A stretch of DNA of 64,000 bases from Ferruginibacter sp. (GCA_016786725.1 JAEUVU010000013.1:124001-188000); one strand, 5' to 3'. Positions 27,623-37,914 are shown, counted from the stretch's first letter. Notes: generated by a model not told the origin, from the letters alone. Program-made: numbers and translations.

Positions 27623-29197
27623 GTGCTTGTAATAAAGGATATTTTAGAAGCTGTTGATTTTTACTTTCCCAAAAACTATGGAATAATTTTATCGGGCAGT
27701 CAAAGAAACAATAGAGAATTCAAAAGAGAATCTGATATTGATGTTGTTGTTTTTGATATGCTTTCAAGTTGCTTATGGACAAAAAATGCTGAAAAAAATG
27801 GGTTCAGAATTGATTTTACAATTCTACCAGTAAATGATATTGAAAATGTGCTACGGGATGACATTTTTGAACCTAAAAATGTTCTGATGTCTATGTTAAC
27901 TGATGGGAATATTTTGCACGACCCCTATTTAATATTACCTCATATAGTTGATAAGGCAAAACAGTATTACGATAAATTGCATTTTAAAACAGAGATTACT
28001 TTCAAAAACTATTTTATCGAATTTTTAAAGTTGAAGAAGTTATTTTCTCTGAAATTAAATGAGGCGGATAAGATTATTTTACTTAGTGATTTTGTTAATA
28101 TTGCTTGTACACTTGAAACTATCAAATTGACAAACTGGCAATTGAAAACTAAGCATAAAATTATTTGTCTGAGTGAGAAATCGCCCGTTTTCTTAAACAA
28201 AATTTTAGAATTATATAAAAGAGGTGTTTGTGATGATTATGCCCCAATAATTGATTTTATAGATAGCTATAGGACAGAGATTCGAAATGTTGCATTACAA
28301 GCAGGTAATGAAAAATATTGCCTTTTAGTCGTTGATGTAGGATACAAAGATTTTTCTTTTTCATATTTTGTTAAAAATATTCTTCCAATCATAATTGCAG
28401 ATCCTGAAATATCAAGCTGCTATAGATACTTTTACCCATCTCCTATAAATTATCGAACAAAATACAAATTTGATATAAGCCTTGTTTTCGATATTGCTTC
28501 GAAAAGCAGATCTCAAATATTATTAATAATTGAGCAAACCCTTACTGGGGTATCACAAAAAAGATTATTTTTTGATTATTTTTTAGAAAATATAAATACT
28601 GAACATCCAAATGGTTGCTTTGATGATCTTCATAATCATATTAATAATAACATTCGTAATCTTATATTTAAGCAAGATGACTTTGACCAAAGAACAGTAT
28701 TCAAATTCTTTCTTTCTCCGACATTTTTTCTTAAGTCATTTCTTGGAATTGATAATAACGAATTTCAAATGATTAATTCAATGATTGCACAAAAATGGCT
28801 TTTCACTAAAAAAGAACAACAAAATGCTAAAAATCATCAGGGTTTAATCAAGGCAAGTATGCAAATAATTGAAAAGACGCAAGATTTTTATAAAGACAAT
28901 TTAAGTTTAATAATTAAATCTTTGAAACAAGAAATTAATTCAAACGAATTTTTAATGGATGAAAGTGAAGGTCTATACTCTCTTCTTAAAAATACTGCAC
29001 TTAGACTTTCTTCATCAATTAATACTACCGGGAACCTGACATTAAAAATATTGGAAGCAACCGGATTCAAAAACCCTCAAAAAATTTATGTATACAGAGC
29101 TATTTTAGAAGAAATAATGTTAATGCTTTGTATTGGGAATCGTTTAAAAATCATGCTTTTATATAGTACTTCAAAAGCAGCAAATGAAATACATTGA
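27623..29197 (+). CDS. Nucleotidyltransferase-like protein with an unassigned C-terminal region
   Basis: A 524-residue protein starting at GTG. Residues 20-45 are a minimal polymerase-beta nucleotidyltransferase motif: GSQ (25-27) and SDIDVVVF with Asp38 and Asp40; Asp64 may be the third metal ligand. The part from about 230 to 340 (around FVKNILPIIIADPEISS and YRYFYPSP) loosely resembles the C-terminal domain of lantibiotic dehydratase/thiopeptide-type proteins, but this is only pattern similarity. The rest is helical and unknown. It precedes the C39 peptidase gene by 10 bp, so the two are co-transcribed. A role in modifying the leader-bearing protein, or as an antitoxin, is inference. Confidence 0.75.
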   Translation: MLVIKDILEAVDFYFPKNYGIILSGSQRNNREFKRESDIDVVVFDMLSSCLWTKNAEKNGFRIDFTILPVNDIENVLRDDIFEPKNVLMSMLTDGNILHDPYLILPHIVDKAKQYYDKLHFKTEITFKNYFIEFLKLKKLFSLKLNEADKIILLSDFVNIACTLETIKLTNWQLKTKHKIICLSEKSPVFLNKILELYKRGVCDDYAPIIDFIDSYRTEIRNVALQAGNEKYCLLVVDVGYKDFSFSYFVKNILPIIIADPEISSCYRYFYPSPINYRTKYKFDISLVFDIASKSRSQILLIIEQTLTGVSQKRLFFDYFLENINTEHPNGCFDDLHNHINNNIRNLIFKQDDFDQRTVFKFFLSPTFFLKSFLGIDNNEFQMINSMIAQKWLFTKKEQQNAKNHQGLIKASMQIIEKTQDFYKDNLSLIIKSLKQEINSNEFLMDESEGLYSLLKNTALRLSSSINTTGNLTLKILEATGFKNPQKIYVYRAILEEIMLMLCIGNRLKIMLLYSTSKAANEIH

Positions 29198-29207
29198 ATT
29201 TTAGAAG

Positions 29208-29633
29208 ATGTTAAAATTTCCTCATGAATATCAAATGGAAACAAAAGATTGTGGGCCAGCATGCATCAAAATCATAACAAAATATTATGGTAAGGAGTTT
29301 GATTTGAATTATTTATACAGTATTTGTGGGCTTACAAACGAAGGTGTTAGTTTCTTCGATATTTGTTACGTATGTGAAAAGATTGGGTTTAGGGCCTTGT
29401 CATTTAAATTTAGCTGGAAAGAACTTTTAGAAGTAAAGCCATTGCCATGCATTGTTCATTGGAATAGAAGCCATTTTGTAGTAGCATATAAGATAACAGA
29501 TAAACATATTTTCGTGTCTGATCCAGCTAGTGGACTATTAAAGTATACAACAAATGATTTTAAAAAAGGATGGTTAGGTTCAGAAATCAGATGGGCTGTA
29601 TTGATAATTGAACCTATAGATCAATTAAAATAG
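29208..29633 (+). CDS. Stand-alone C39 peptidase
   Basis: A 141-residue papain-like C39 domain with no transporter attached. The oxyanion Gln9, catalytic Cys15 (KDCGPACIK), His89 (RSHFVVAY) and Asp105 (VSDPASG) are all in place. C39 domains normally form the N-terminus of bacteriocin ABC exporters and cut after double-glycine leaders. Here it is separate and lies 10 bp after the nucleotidyltransferase-like gene and 1.6 kb after a protein with a GG-type leader, so that leader is the obvious candidate substrate. No signal peptide is present, so it acts in the cytosol. It ends the A+T-rich cassette. Confidence 0.9.
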   Translation: MLKFPHEYQMETKDCGPACIKIITKYYGKEFDLNYLYSICGLTNEGVSFFDICYVCEKIGFRALSFKFSWKELLEVKPLPCIVHWNRSHFVVAYKITDKHIFVSDPASGLLKYTTNDFKKGWLGSEIRWAVLIIEPIDQLK

Positions 29634-29701
29634 GTATTAATAAATACTATGCTTTTCGTATCGCTAAATTGTTAACTTCGCCAATACAATAATTTTTAAA
29701 G

Positions 29702-31558
29702 ATGAGCAATAAGCAGGAAGTACTACAGGATGTAGTGATCAAATTTGCAGGCGATAGCGGTGATGGTATGCAATTGACCGGAAGCCAGTTTACCAATAAC
29801 ACAGCCATGCTGGGGATAGACCTGGCAACCTTTCCCGATTTTCCGGCAGAGATACGGGCCCCGATAGGAACCTTGCCCGGTGTGAGCGGTTACCAGTTGC
29901 GCTTTTCAAGCGACAGGGTATTTACACCAGGCGATGCCTGCGATGTGCTGGTAGCTATGAATGCTGCTGCATTAAAAACAAACCTCAACGGATTAAAACC
30001 CGGCGGAAGGATCATTGCCAATGAAGATGGTTTTGATGCAAAGAATTTGAGGCTGGCAAATTATCCCGAAGGTGTAAATCCTCTGGAAGATAACAGCCTG
30101 GGCAATTACGAGGTGATACGCATGGATGTAACCAAGATGACCCGTGAAGCATTGAAGGACATTACCATGGGTGTAAAAGAAAAAGACCGTGCAAAGAATA
30201 TGTTTGTGCTGGGCTTTTTGTACTGGATGTACAACCGTGATATGGATACCACCATTGGTTTTATAAAAGAAAAATTTGGTAAGAAACCGGAGATATATGA
30301 GAGTAACGTAAAAGCATTGCAGGCGGGATATAATTATGGAGATACTACTGAAACCTTCACCACAAGGTATAAGGTTGAAAAAGCTAAGATGGATCCCGGA
30401 ACTTACCGCTCTGTAATGGGCAACCAGGCTGTATCTTATGGTTTGATTGCCGCTGCAGAAAAAAGCGGGTTGCCTTTATTTTTAGGAAGCTATCCCATTA
30501 CACCTGCCAGCGATATTTTGCATGAGCTGAGCAAGTATAAAAATTTTGGCATCAAAACCTTCCAGGCAGAAGACGAGATAGCTGCCATCACTTCGGCCAT
30601 TGGCGCAAGCTACGGCGGCGCTCTTGCTGTAACTACCAGCAGCGGTCCCGGTATTGCATTAAAAGGCGAAGCGATAGGCCTTGCAGTGATGCTTGAAATT
30701 CCTTTGATTATTGTAAATATCCAAAGGGGCGGCCCATCAACAGGTTTGCCAACCAAAACCGAGCAAAGCGACCTGATGCAGGCTTATTATGGCCGCAATG
30801 GCGAATGCCCGATGCCTGTAATTTCTGCATCTACACCAAGCGATTGTTTTAATGCAGTATATGAAGCGGTGAGAATTTCTGTACAGCACATGACACCGGT
30901 GATGTTCTTAAGTGATGGTTATATTGCCAATGGCGCCGAGCCCTGGAAATTTCCGGCAGCAGCCGATCTGCCAGAAATAAAAACACAGTTTGCATCGCAA
31001 AACTTTGCAGATGTAATGGATAAGGAAGGTAAATTTCAACCCTACAAAAGAGATGATAAATTAGTTCGCCCATGGGCGATACCCGGCACTCCGGGATTGG
31101 AACACCGTGTTGGCGGTTTGGAAAAAGCGGATATTACCGGTAACATCAGCTACGATCCCGAAAACCACCAGCATATGGTTAAAACCAGGCAGGCTAAGGT
31201 GGATATGATTGCCAATTACATTCCTGACCAAAAGCTGGATAGCGGAGAAGAAAGAGGCAAGGTATTGGTTTTAGGATGGGGTAGTACTTATGGCGCTATA
31301 AAAAGTGCCTGCACTGAATTGCAGAAAGAAGGCCATTCAGTATCACATGCACACTTACGCTACATCAGGCCGTTTCCTAAAAACCTGGGAGACATCCTGA
31401 AGAATTTTGATACAGTGCTGATACCTGAGATCAATAACGGGCAACTGGTAAAAATTATCCGGGATGTATATTTTGTGGATGCAAAGGCTTACAATAAAAT
31501 TATGGGTGTGCCTATTACCAAAGGGGAACTGGTATCTGAGATCAGGAATCTTCTGTAA
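29702..31558 (+). CDS. korA: 2-oxoacid:acceptor oxidoreductase subunit alpha (KorA)
   Basis: A 618-residue fusion of the gamma-type domain (about residues 10-200, start VVIKFAGDSGDGMQLTGSQF) and the alpha subunit (YPITPASDILHELS, TSSGPG, GPSTGLPTKTEQSD). It belongs to 2-oxoglutarate or pyruvate:ferredoxin oxidoreductase and needs a TPP-binding beta subunit, which is not adjacent: downstream is a terminator and an opposite-strand gene. A -7-like TAACTTCG lies at 29673-29680, one mismatch from consensus. The assignment to 2-oxoglutarate is by family preference in Bacteroidota. Confidence 0.92.
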   Translation: MSNKQEVLQDVVIKFAGDSGDGMQLTGSQFTNNTAMLGIDLATFPDFPAEIRAPIGTLPGVSGYQLRFSSDRVFTPGDACDVLVAMNAAALKTNLNGLKPGGRIIANEDGFDAKNLRLANYPEGVNPLEDNSLGNYEVIRMDVTKMTREALKDITMGVKEKDRAKNMFVLGFLYWMYNRDMDTTIGFIKEKFGKKPEIYESNVKALQAGYNYGDTTETFTTRYKVEKAKMDPGTYRSVMGNQAVSYGLIAAAEKSGLPLFLGSYPITPASDILHELSKYKNFGIKTFQAEDEIAAITSAIGASYGGALAVTTSSGPGIALKGEAIGLAVMLEIPLIIVNIQRGGPSTGLPTKTEQSDLMQAYYGRNGECPMPVISASTPSDCFNAVYEAVRISVQHMTPVMFLSDGYIANGAEPWKFPAAADLPEIKTQFASQNFADVMDKEGKFQPYKRDDKLVRPWAIPGTPGLEHRVGGLEKADITGNISYDPENHQHMVKTRQAKVDMIANYIPDQKLDSGEERGKVLVLGWGSTYGAIKSACTELQKEGHSVSHAHLRYIRPFPKNLGDILKNFDTVLIPEINNGQLVKIIRDVYFVDAKAYNKIMGVPITKGELVSEIRNLL

Positions 31559-31580
31559 GAAAACTAGTGCCACAATAAAA

Positions 31581-31609
31581 AATCCCGTTCTGTTTTACAG
31601 AACGGGATT
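31581..31609. terminator. Bidirectional terminator between korA and the OMP gene
   Basis: AATCCCGTTCTG and its perfect 12-bp complement surround loop TTTTA. A/T tracts lie on both sides, so it can end korA (plus) and the outer-membrane protein gene (minus). Confidence 0.85.
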
Positions 31610-31634
31610 AATATTTTAAGCAGTTTATGTTTTA

Positions 31635-32567
31635 TTACCTGATCCTTTCTCTTCCAAAAGTATAGCCGATCTTAACATTGAATGTAAAGTAAGCATCTTT
31701 GTTTTTTGAATGGCCACGCTCGCCACCAACAACAGTCGTGTGGCCCGGATTCAGCTCATACTGGCGGTCGTTCAGCAAAAGTGCATTGGTTAACTTTGCG
31801 CCGGTAAAATAATTGGCGTATAAAGTAGGGTCAATGTACTCCTTGCTCACATCATCTAAGTAATCAGTATTTATTTTCCTGTAAACAAATTCGGCCCTGA
31901 GGCTCAATGATGAACCAATATCATATTTTGCGCCGATACCCATTGGAATATTCAATTGGTTAAGGCTATATCTTTTTCTGTCAGGATATTCAGCAAATCC
32001 CTGTCCTTCTGTACTTAAAGGTTGCAGATCTACCCATTTACCATTTAATTTGGCCTGTGGCTTAAACGAGAAAAACCCAACCCCGGTAAGCAGATAAGGA
32101 GAGATAAGCGGGGGTTCCTTGTCTTCATTATTTCGCCCGATTATATATAAAGGATGAATTTCGAGGCCAAGCATGAAGTCTGTTATCTTGGATTTGAAAC
32201 TTAAATTTCTTTCGTACCTGCCGTATGTGGAAGGCGCAACTTTTGCAAGTACTTTATCATCAGCCTCCACAGTTCCAAAAGTGGCTTCTAACCTGAGCGC
32301 CAGCATATACTCATACATAGCTGTAAGCGAAACGCTGCCGGCAAAATTCGTTTTACCCAGGTTAAGGTCTTTTACAAATTTTTTACCTATACCTTTATTA
32401 CCCCCTATATCCGTAAGACAGTTCATTGCACCTATTGAGCCACCCAGTTCAAATATAATAGGGTTATCGTAGTATTTATTATCGTAAAAATAATACTGGG
32501 CCGAAGCTTTGTTTACTGATACGGAGAGCATTAAAATAACGCTGAAAAGAATTGTGAGTTTTTTCAT
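31635..32567 (-). CDS. Outer membrane beta-barrel protein
   Basis: A 310-residue protein with a signal peptide (MKKLTILFSVILMLSVSVN, cleaved near ASAQ). Alternating hydrophobic strands and a terminal aromatic-rich strand (YFTFNVKIGYTFG) suggest an outer-membrane barrel of the DUF6089/OmpA-porin type. The motif FELGGSIGAMNCLTDIGG near the start resembles DUF6089 members; I could not confirm this. A bidirectional terminator lies after it. The function is unknown. Confidence 0.8.
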   Translation of the reverse strand: MKKLTILFSVILMLSVSVNKASAQYYFYDNKYYDNPIIFELGGSIGAMNCLTDIGGNKGIGKKFVKDLNLGKTNFAGSVSLTAMYEYMLALRLEATFGTVEADDKVLAKVAPSTYGRYERNLSFKSKITDFMLGLEIHPLYIIGRNNEDKEPPLISPYLLTGVGFFSFKPQAKLNGKWVDLQPLSTEGQGFAEYPDRKRYSLNQLNIPMGIGAKYDIGSSLSLRAEFVYRKINTDYLDDVSKEYIDPTLYANYFTGAKLTNALLLNDRQYELNPGHTTVVGGERGHSKNKDAYFTFNVKIGYTFGRERIR

Positions 32568-32663
32568 TTAAGTATATCCTTTTTTAAAATATATTGGCTG
32601 GGGTTTTAAAAGGATCAGCTATATCATGCAAATAAAACAATTATTCTGCAATTTCAATTCAAC

Positions 32664-33302
32664 TTAAGGTTTTTTCTTTACAAATTTACAGATACCGCGT
32701 AAACCACATTCGCTGCACCGGGGCTTTCTGGCAACACAAATATATCTTCCATGCAATATTAGCCAATGATGTGCAATATGAATATAGGCCGAAGGGATAT
32801 TTTTAGTTAATTGTTTTTCTGCTTCCAACGGTGTTTTTGCGTTTACGGTTAAGCCTATTCTTGCACTTACCCTGAAAACATGGGTGTCAACTGCCATGTT
32901 AGGCTGGTTATCTATTACCGAGGTTATTACATTGGCTGTTTTGCGGCCTACTCCCGGCAGCTGTATCAGTTCATCAACCGTCATTGGTACCTGGCCGTTA
33001 AATTTCTCCAATAGCATATTGGCCATGCCTATCAGGTGTTTGGTTTTGTTGTTTGGGTAAGAAATGCTTTTTATTAATGGGAATAGTTCTTCAAAAGTTG
33101 CTTTGCTTAAGGCAACAGCATCAGGGTATTTTTCAAATATTGCCGGTGTGGTAAAATTAACCCGTTTATCGGTGCATTGTGCCGATAGGATGACTGCTAC
33201 CAGTAGCTGAAACGGATCATCGTACAATAATTCTGTTTCTGCATCGGGGGCATGTTCTAAAAAATAATCTATAAAAAACCGGTACCGTTCTTTTTGGGTC
33301 AT
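32664..33302 (-). CDS. nth: Endonuclease III
   Basis: A 212-residue DNA glycosylase/AP lyase for oxidised pyrimidines in base excision repair. The helix-hairpin-helix LPGVGRKTANV carries the catalytic Lys, and VDTHVFRVSARIGL the catalytic Asp. Four Cys in the pattern C-x6-C-x2-C-x5-C (from CVARKPRC) bind the [4Fe-4S] cluster. Length is normal. It is the last gene of a minus-strand run from gldA; a hairpin with a T tract abuts its ATG, so it may be expressed by read-through. Confidence 0.96.
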   Translation of the reverse strand: MTQKERYRFFIDYFLEHAPDAETELLYDDPFQLLVAVILSAQCTDKRVNFTTPAIFEKYPDAVALSKATFEELFPLIKSISYPNNKTKHLIGMANMLLEKFNGQVPMTVDELIQLPGVGRKTANVITSVIDNQPNMAVDTHVFRVSARIGLTVNAKTPLEAEKQLTKNIPSAYIHIAHHWLILHGRYICVARKPRCSECGLRGICKFVKKKP

Positions 33303-33330
33303 AAAAATCCCCCGATGATTGTCGGGGGAT
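33303..33330 (-). terminator. Hairpin ending directly before the nth start codon
   Basis: ATCCCCCGA and TCGGGGGAT (33307-33330, loop of 6) are followed on the minus strand by TTTTT and then the nth ATG. It ends the transcript of the upstream 79-residue gene, and its T tract is the nth leader. Confidence 0.75.
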
Positions 33331-33355
33331 AAAATTACGTTAAAAGAGGGATGCT

Positions 33356-33595
33356 TTAAGCCTGTGGTGTAAGTTCGGCCACTGCTTTTTCGGCATAACT
33401 CAAAATATTGTCGATTGTTTTCTGGCTTGGTGACATTTTCAGTGCTTCCAGCCTGCTATGAGCCGAGTTTATCACTTCAAATTTTTCACGTAAACTCCAG
33501 TCTGTTTGCAAAGCAGCCTTTATAGCGGCTGTTTGTGCTGGGGAAGTTTCGTTATACAAATATTGTAACAGATCTTCCGGGGTAAAGTTGTGCAT
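33356..33595 (-). CDS. Small conserved protein (anti-sigma-like fold suspected)
   Basis: A 79-residue acidic, helical protein without signal or metal motif. The start FTPEDLLQYLYNETS resembles the N-terminal helices of zinc-less anti-sigma domains in Bacteroidota, but no function can be assigned. It lies between the divIC-like gene and nth and is probably expressed with the former. A hairpin terminator follows. Confidence 0.65.
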   Translation of the reverse strand: MHNFTPEDLLQYLYNETSPAQTAAIKAALQTDWSLREKFEVINSAHSRLEALKMSPSQKTIDNILSYAEKAVAELTPQA

Positions 33596-33689
33596 ATTAA
33601 GGTTAAGTTGCTTGTGCGTTAAGAAATTAAATATCCATTATCCGGTTATTAAACGGTTGATACAATGGAATATTGCTTTTACGTTAAAT

Positions 33690-33989
33690 TTATTTGTTTT
33701 CCGGGGCGGATTTAACAATGAAAAGATCCTCATTGTCTTTTTTCATCAGGTACTTTTCACGGGCGTACCTTTCTATGCCTTGTACATTGGTTTTCAACAG
33801 GTACTGTTCTTTTTCTGCACCTGTAATAAGCTGTTTTAAATGTGTCTGGCTTTTTTCGAGACCATTTTGCCTGCTTTTTAGCTCAAAAAGCGATAAAATA
33901 TCCTTTTGATCAAAAAAAAGCATCCATACAGCGAAAAACACACCCGTAAGCAGGTATTTGTTTTTAATCCAGGATGGAAGCCTTCCCAA
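33690..33989 (-). CDS. Septum formation initiator (DivIC/FtsB-like)
   Basis: About 99 residues from TTG 33989, or 117 if TTG 34043 is used. One membrane helix (LLTGVFFAVWMLFF) is followed by a coiled coil (about 45-80) and the family end pattern ERYAREKYLMKKDNEDLF. It would join the FtsQLB/DivIB-like septum complex. The region before the helix is encoded by the dispersed palindromic repeat and reads KPLLWRGLGR, a by-product of that repeat, so I favour the start inside it. It lies between enolase and the 79-residue gene. Confidence 0.85.
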   Translation of the reverse strand: MGRLPSWIKNKYLLTGVFFAVWMLFFDQKDILSLFELKSRQNGLEKSQTHLKQLITGAEKEQYLLKTNVQGIERYAREKYLMKKDNEDLFIVKSAPENK

Positions 33990-34010
33990 ACCCCTCCAAA
34001 GGAGGGGCTT
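33981..34010 (-). repeat. Dispersed palindromic repeat family R, copy 1
   Basis: On the minus strand it reads AAGCCCCTCCTTTGGAGGGG followed by TTTGGGAAGG. CCCCTCC and GGAGGGG form a hairpin. It is in inverted orientation to copy 2, about 50 bp away. Confidence 0.8.
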
Positions 34011-34062
34011 TACGGTACTTCTAATATTTGCAGATTCTTCCAATTTTCAGACTCTTTAAAGT

Positions 34063-35465
<1,403 letters not shown>

Positions 35466-36390
35466 TTTCAGCTGTCAAAGTTCTGAAAATATCTTCTAAA
35501 CTTCCAACAGTTTCGCTTTGTAAGGAAATGATGTTAAGATTTTTATGCAGGCTGATCTCCAGAAGTTTTCTTTTTAAAGCATCGGCATCATCAGTTTTAA
35601 AAAGCCAGGTGTTTGCATTGAGTTGAGTTATATTTTTGATGCCAACAAAAATACTTTTCTCTACCACTTCTTTTATTTCCATCCTTAATTCGTTGAATTG
35701 CTTTTTACCTGCAAGGTTGCTCAACATATCATCCGCTACTATCTTTCCTTTGTTGATGATGATCACACGATCGCAAATGGCCTGTACTTCCTGTAAAATA
35801 TGGGAAGAGAACAGAACAGTTTTAACAGCACCGAGTTTTTTTATCAATTCTCTTATTTCAATTATCTGGTTGGGATCAAGACCGGTTGTGGGTTCATCTA
35901 AGATCAACACTTCGGGATCATGTATCAGTGCTGCGGCCAAACCCACACGCTGCTTATAACCTTTACTTAACTGACCGATTTTTTTATTGGCTTCAACAGT
36001 TAAGCCCACCGTTTTTATTACTTCTTCAATCTTTTCCTTCTTGTTCTTTACAGCATGAATGTTTGTAACAAAATCCAGGTACTCCCTCACATACATATCA
36101 TAGTACAAAGGATTTGCTTCCGGTAAATAACCGATCTTCTTTTTTGTTTCGTTGCTATTCTCAACAACCGGTACGCCGCAAACCGTTGCTGTGCCAGTAC
36201 TTGAAGGCAGATAACCGGTAATGATCTTCATGGTGGTTGATTTGCCTGCACCATTTGGCCCCAAAAAACCAACAATCTCACCTTTATTTACCGTAAAGGA
36301 AATATCATCAACTGCTTTTTGTGCGCCGTAAACTTTTGTAAGATTATTTACTGTTATAGACATGAATAAATTTCTGCTGCAAAAATAAAA

Positions 36391-36415
36391 AACGCCGGGT
36401 GCAAAACCCGACGTT
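36391..36415 (-). terminator. Terminator of the PSP1-domain gene
   Basis: AACGCCGGGT and ACCCGACGTT form a 10-bp stem (one G-U on the minus strand), loop of 5, followed on that strand by TTTTTTATTTTTG. It ends the gene at 36431. Confidence 0.75.
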
Positions 36416-36430
36416 CATTTTAAAACTAAG

Positions 36431-37867
36431 TTATTTTTTGTCTCCGCCATTGTTGCCGGAGTTTTGATTTTGCTTTTGTTGCTGACCTCCTTGTCCGCCA
36501 CCACGCTTTGGCCTGTTGCGGTTTCCTTGTTGGCGATTAAGGTTATTCCTTTGCTGGCCGCCGCCTTGGTTTTGTCCGCCCTGGTTTTGTGGAGGACGAT
36601 TTTGCTGCTGGCCGCCACCACCTTGCTTTTGCCCACGGTTTTGGTTGCTGCCCTGCTGCTGATTTCCGCCGCCTCTGTTTTGCTGGTTGCGGTTTTGTCC
36701 TTGTTGCTGGTTACCGCCGCCTTGCCTGTTCCTGTTTTGCTGTTTTTCCTGGTCCCTTCTTTTGCGGCTGGTTTTTTCCAGGCTTTTCAGGCTGATCTGT
36801 CCAACCACATCTGCATAAACCGGTTCAATCTCTTTTGGTTTGCTGCTAACTACTTCAACCGGTTCCAGGTCTGCCGGGCGAATGCCTTGCTTGTTTAATT
36901 CTTTAATTTTTTTAACCCTTTCAATGGTTAATGGATATTGCTTGTTGCTATCCGGCAAAGTGTACCACATCAGGTTTCTAAAAATGTCTTTCTTCACCAA
37001 AAAGGCACGGCTTTTTTCCATCTCCAGCATATCGGCATCATCGGGAAAAAACTGGAGTGCATCCATGTAGGTATCCAACTCGTAATTCAAACAGCATTTT
37101 AAACGGCCGCACTGGCCGCTTAATTTGGTTTGATTGATGCTTAAATTCTGGTAACGGGCGGCATTGGTATTTACGCTTTTAAAATCGGTAAGCCAGCTGC
37201 TGCAGCAAAGCTCACGGCCGCAACTGCCTATCCCGCCTACTTTTCCGGCCTCCTGCCTTGCACCGATCTGGCGCATTTCTACTTTTACTTTAAACTCGGC
37301 GGCGTATAATTTTATCAGTTCCCTAAAGTCAACACGGTCATCGGCAATGTAAAAGAAAGTGGCTTTGCGGCTATCAGCCTGCACTTCTACTTCAGCCATT
37401 TTCATATCCAGCTTAAGCTGGCGGGCCATAGCACGGCTGCGAATTAAAACCTGTGCTTCACGTGCTTTCGATTCAAGCATTTTGGAAATATCTGCTTCGG
37501 TGGCCCGGCGTAAAACTTTTCTTATATCCGGACTTTTTTCGTCAACCTTGCGTTTTTTCATTTGCAGGCGAACCAGTTCTCCGGTCATGTTTACCATGCC
37601 CACATCAAATCCACTAACGCCTTCCACGGCAATCATGTCGCCTTTTTCGTAGTGATGCAAAGTTGTATTTCGGTAAAAATCTTTGCGGCTGCCATTGTTA
37701 AAGCTCACTTCAATTATCCTGCATCCGCTTTCGGGATCGCTGAAAGGAAGATTAGCCAGCCAGTCATGTACATTCATGCGGTTACAGCCGCCGGTGCTGC
37801 AGTTGCCATGGCTCTGGCATCCGCCCGGTGCTCCGTCTTTAGAGGTTCCGCAACTTCCACATCCCAT
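36431..37867 (-). CDS. PSP1-domain protein (RicT/YaaT-like) with Q/N/G-rich tail
   Basis: A 478-residue protein. The N-terminus is Cys-rich (MGCGSCGTSKD and GGCQSHGNCSTGGC), which may bind a metal or Fe-S cluster. The PSP1 domain spans about 45-270, with the conserved EMRQIGARQEAGKVGGIGSC, CGRELCCSSWL and SGQCGRLKCCLNYE. RicT in Bacillus works with RicA and RicF in RNA processing and phosphorelay control. From about residue 355 the tail is a low-complexity run of Gln, Asn, Gly and Arg that is surely disordered. Upstream of the ATG is a heptamer array. Confidence 0.9.
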   Translation of the reverse strand: MGCGSCGTSKDGAPGGCQSHGNCSTGGCNRMNVHDWLANLPFSDPESGCRIIEVSFNNGSRKDFYRNTTLHHYEKGDMIAVEGVSGFDVGMVNMTGELVRLQMKKRKVDEKSPDIRKVLRRATEADISKMLESKAREAQVLIRSRAMARQLKLDMKMAEVEVQADSRKATFFYIADDRVDFRELIKLYAAEFKVKVEMRQIGARQEAGKVGGIGSCGRELCCSSWLTDFKSVNTNAARYQNLSINQTKLSGQCGRLKCCLNYELDTYMDALQFFPDDADMLEMEKSRAFLVKKDIFRNLMWYTLPDSNKQYPLTIERVKKIKELNKQGIRPADLEPVEVVSSKPKEIEPVYADVVGQISLKSLEKTSRKRRDQEKQQNRNRQGGGNQQQGQNRNQQNRGGGNQQQGSNQNRGQKQGGGGQQQNRPPQNQGGQNQGGGQQRNNLNRQQGNRNRPKRGGGQGGQQQKQNQNSGNNGGDKK

Positions 37868-37878
37868 ATAGTTGAGTA

Positions 37879-37914
37879 ATTAAAAAGTAAAAATTAAAAA
37901 ATCAAAAATGAGGA
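37879..37914. repeat. A-rich heptamer array upstream of the PSP1 gene
   Basis: AATTAAAA, AGTAAAA, ATTAAAA, AATCAAA, AATGAGG. The units are very close to those of the array at 24228-24255. Confidence 0.65.
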
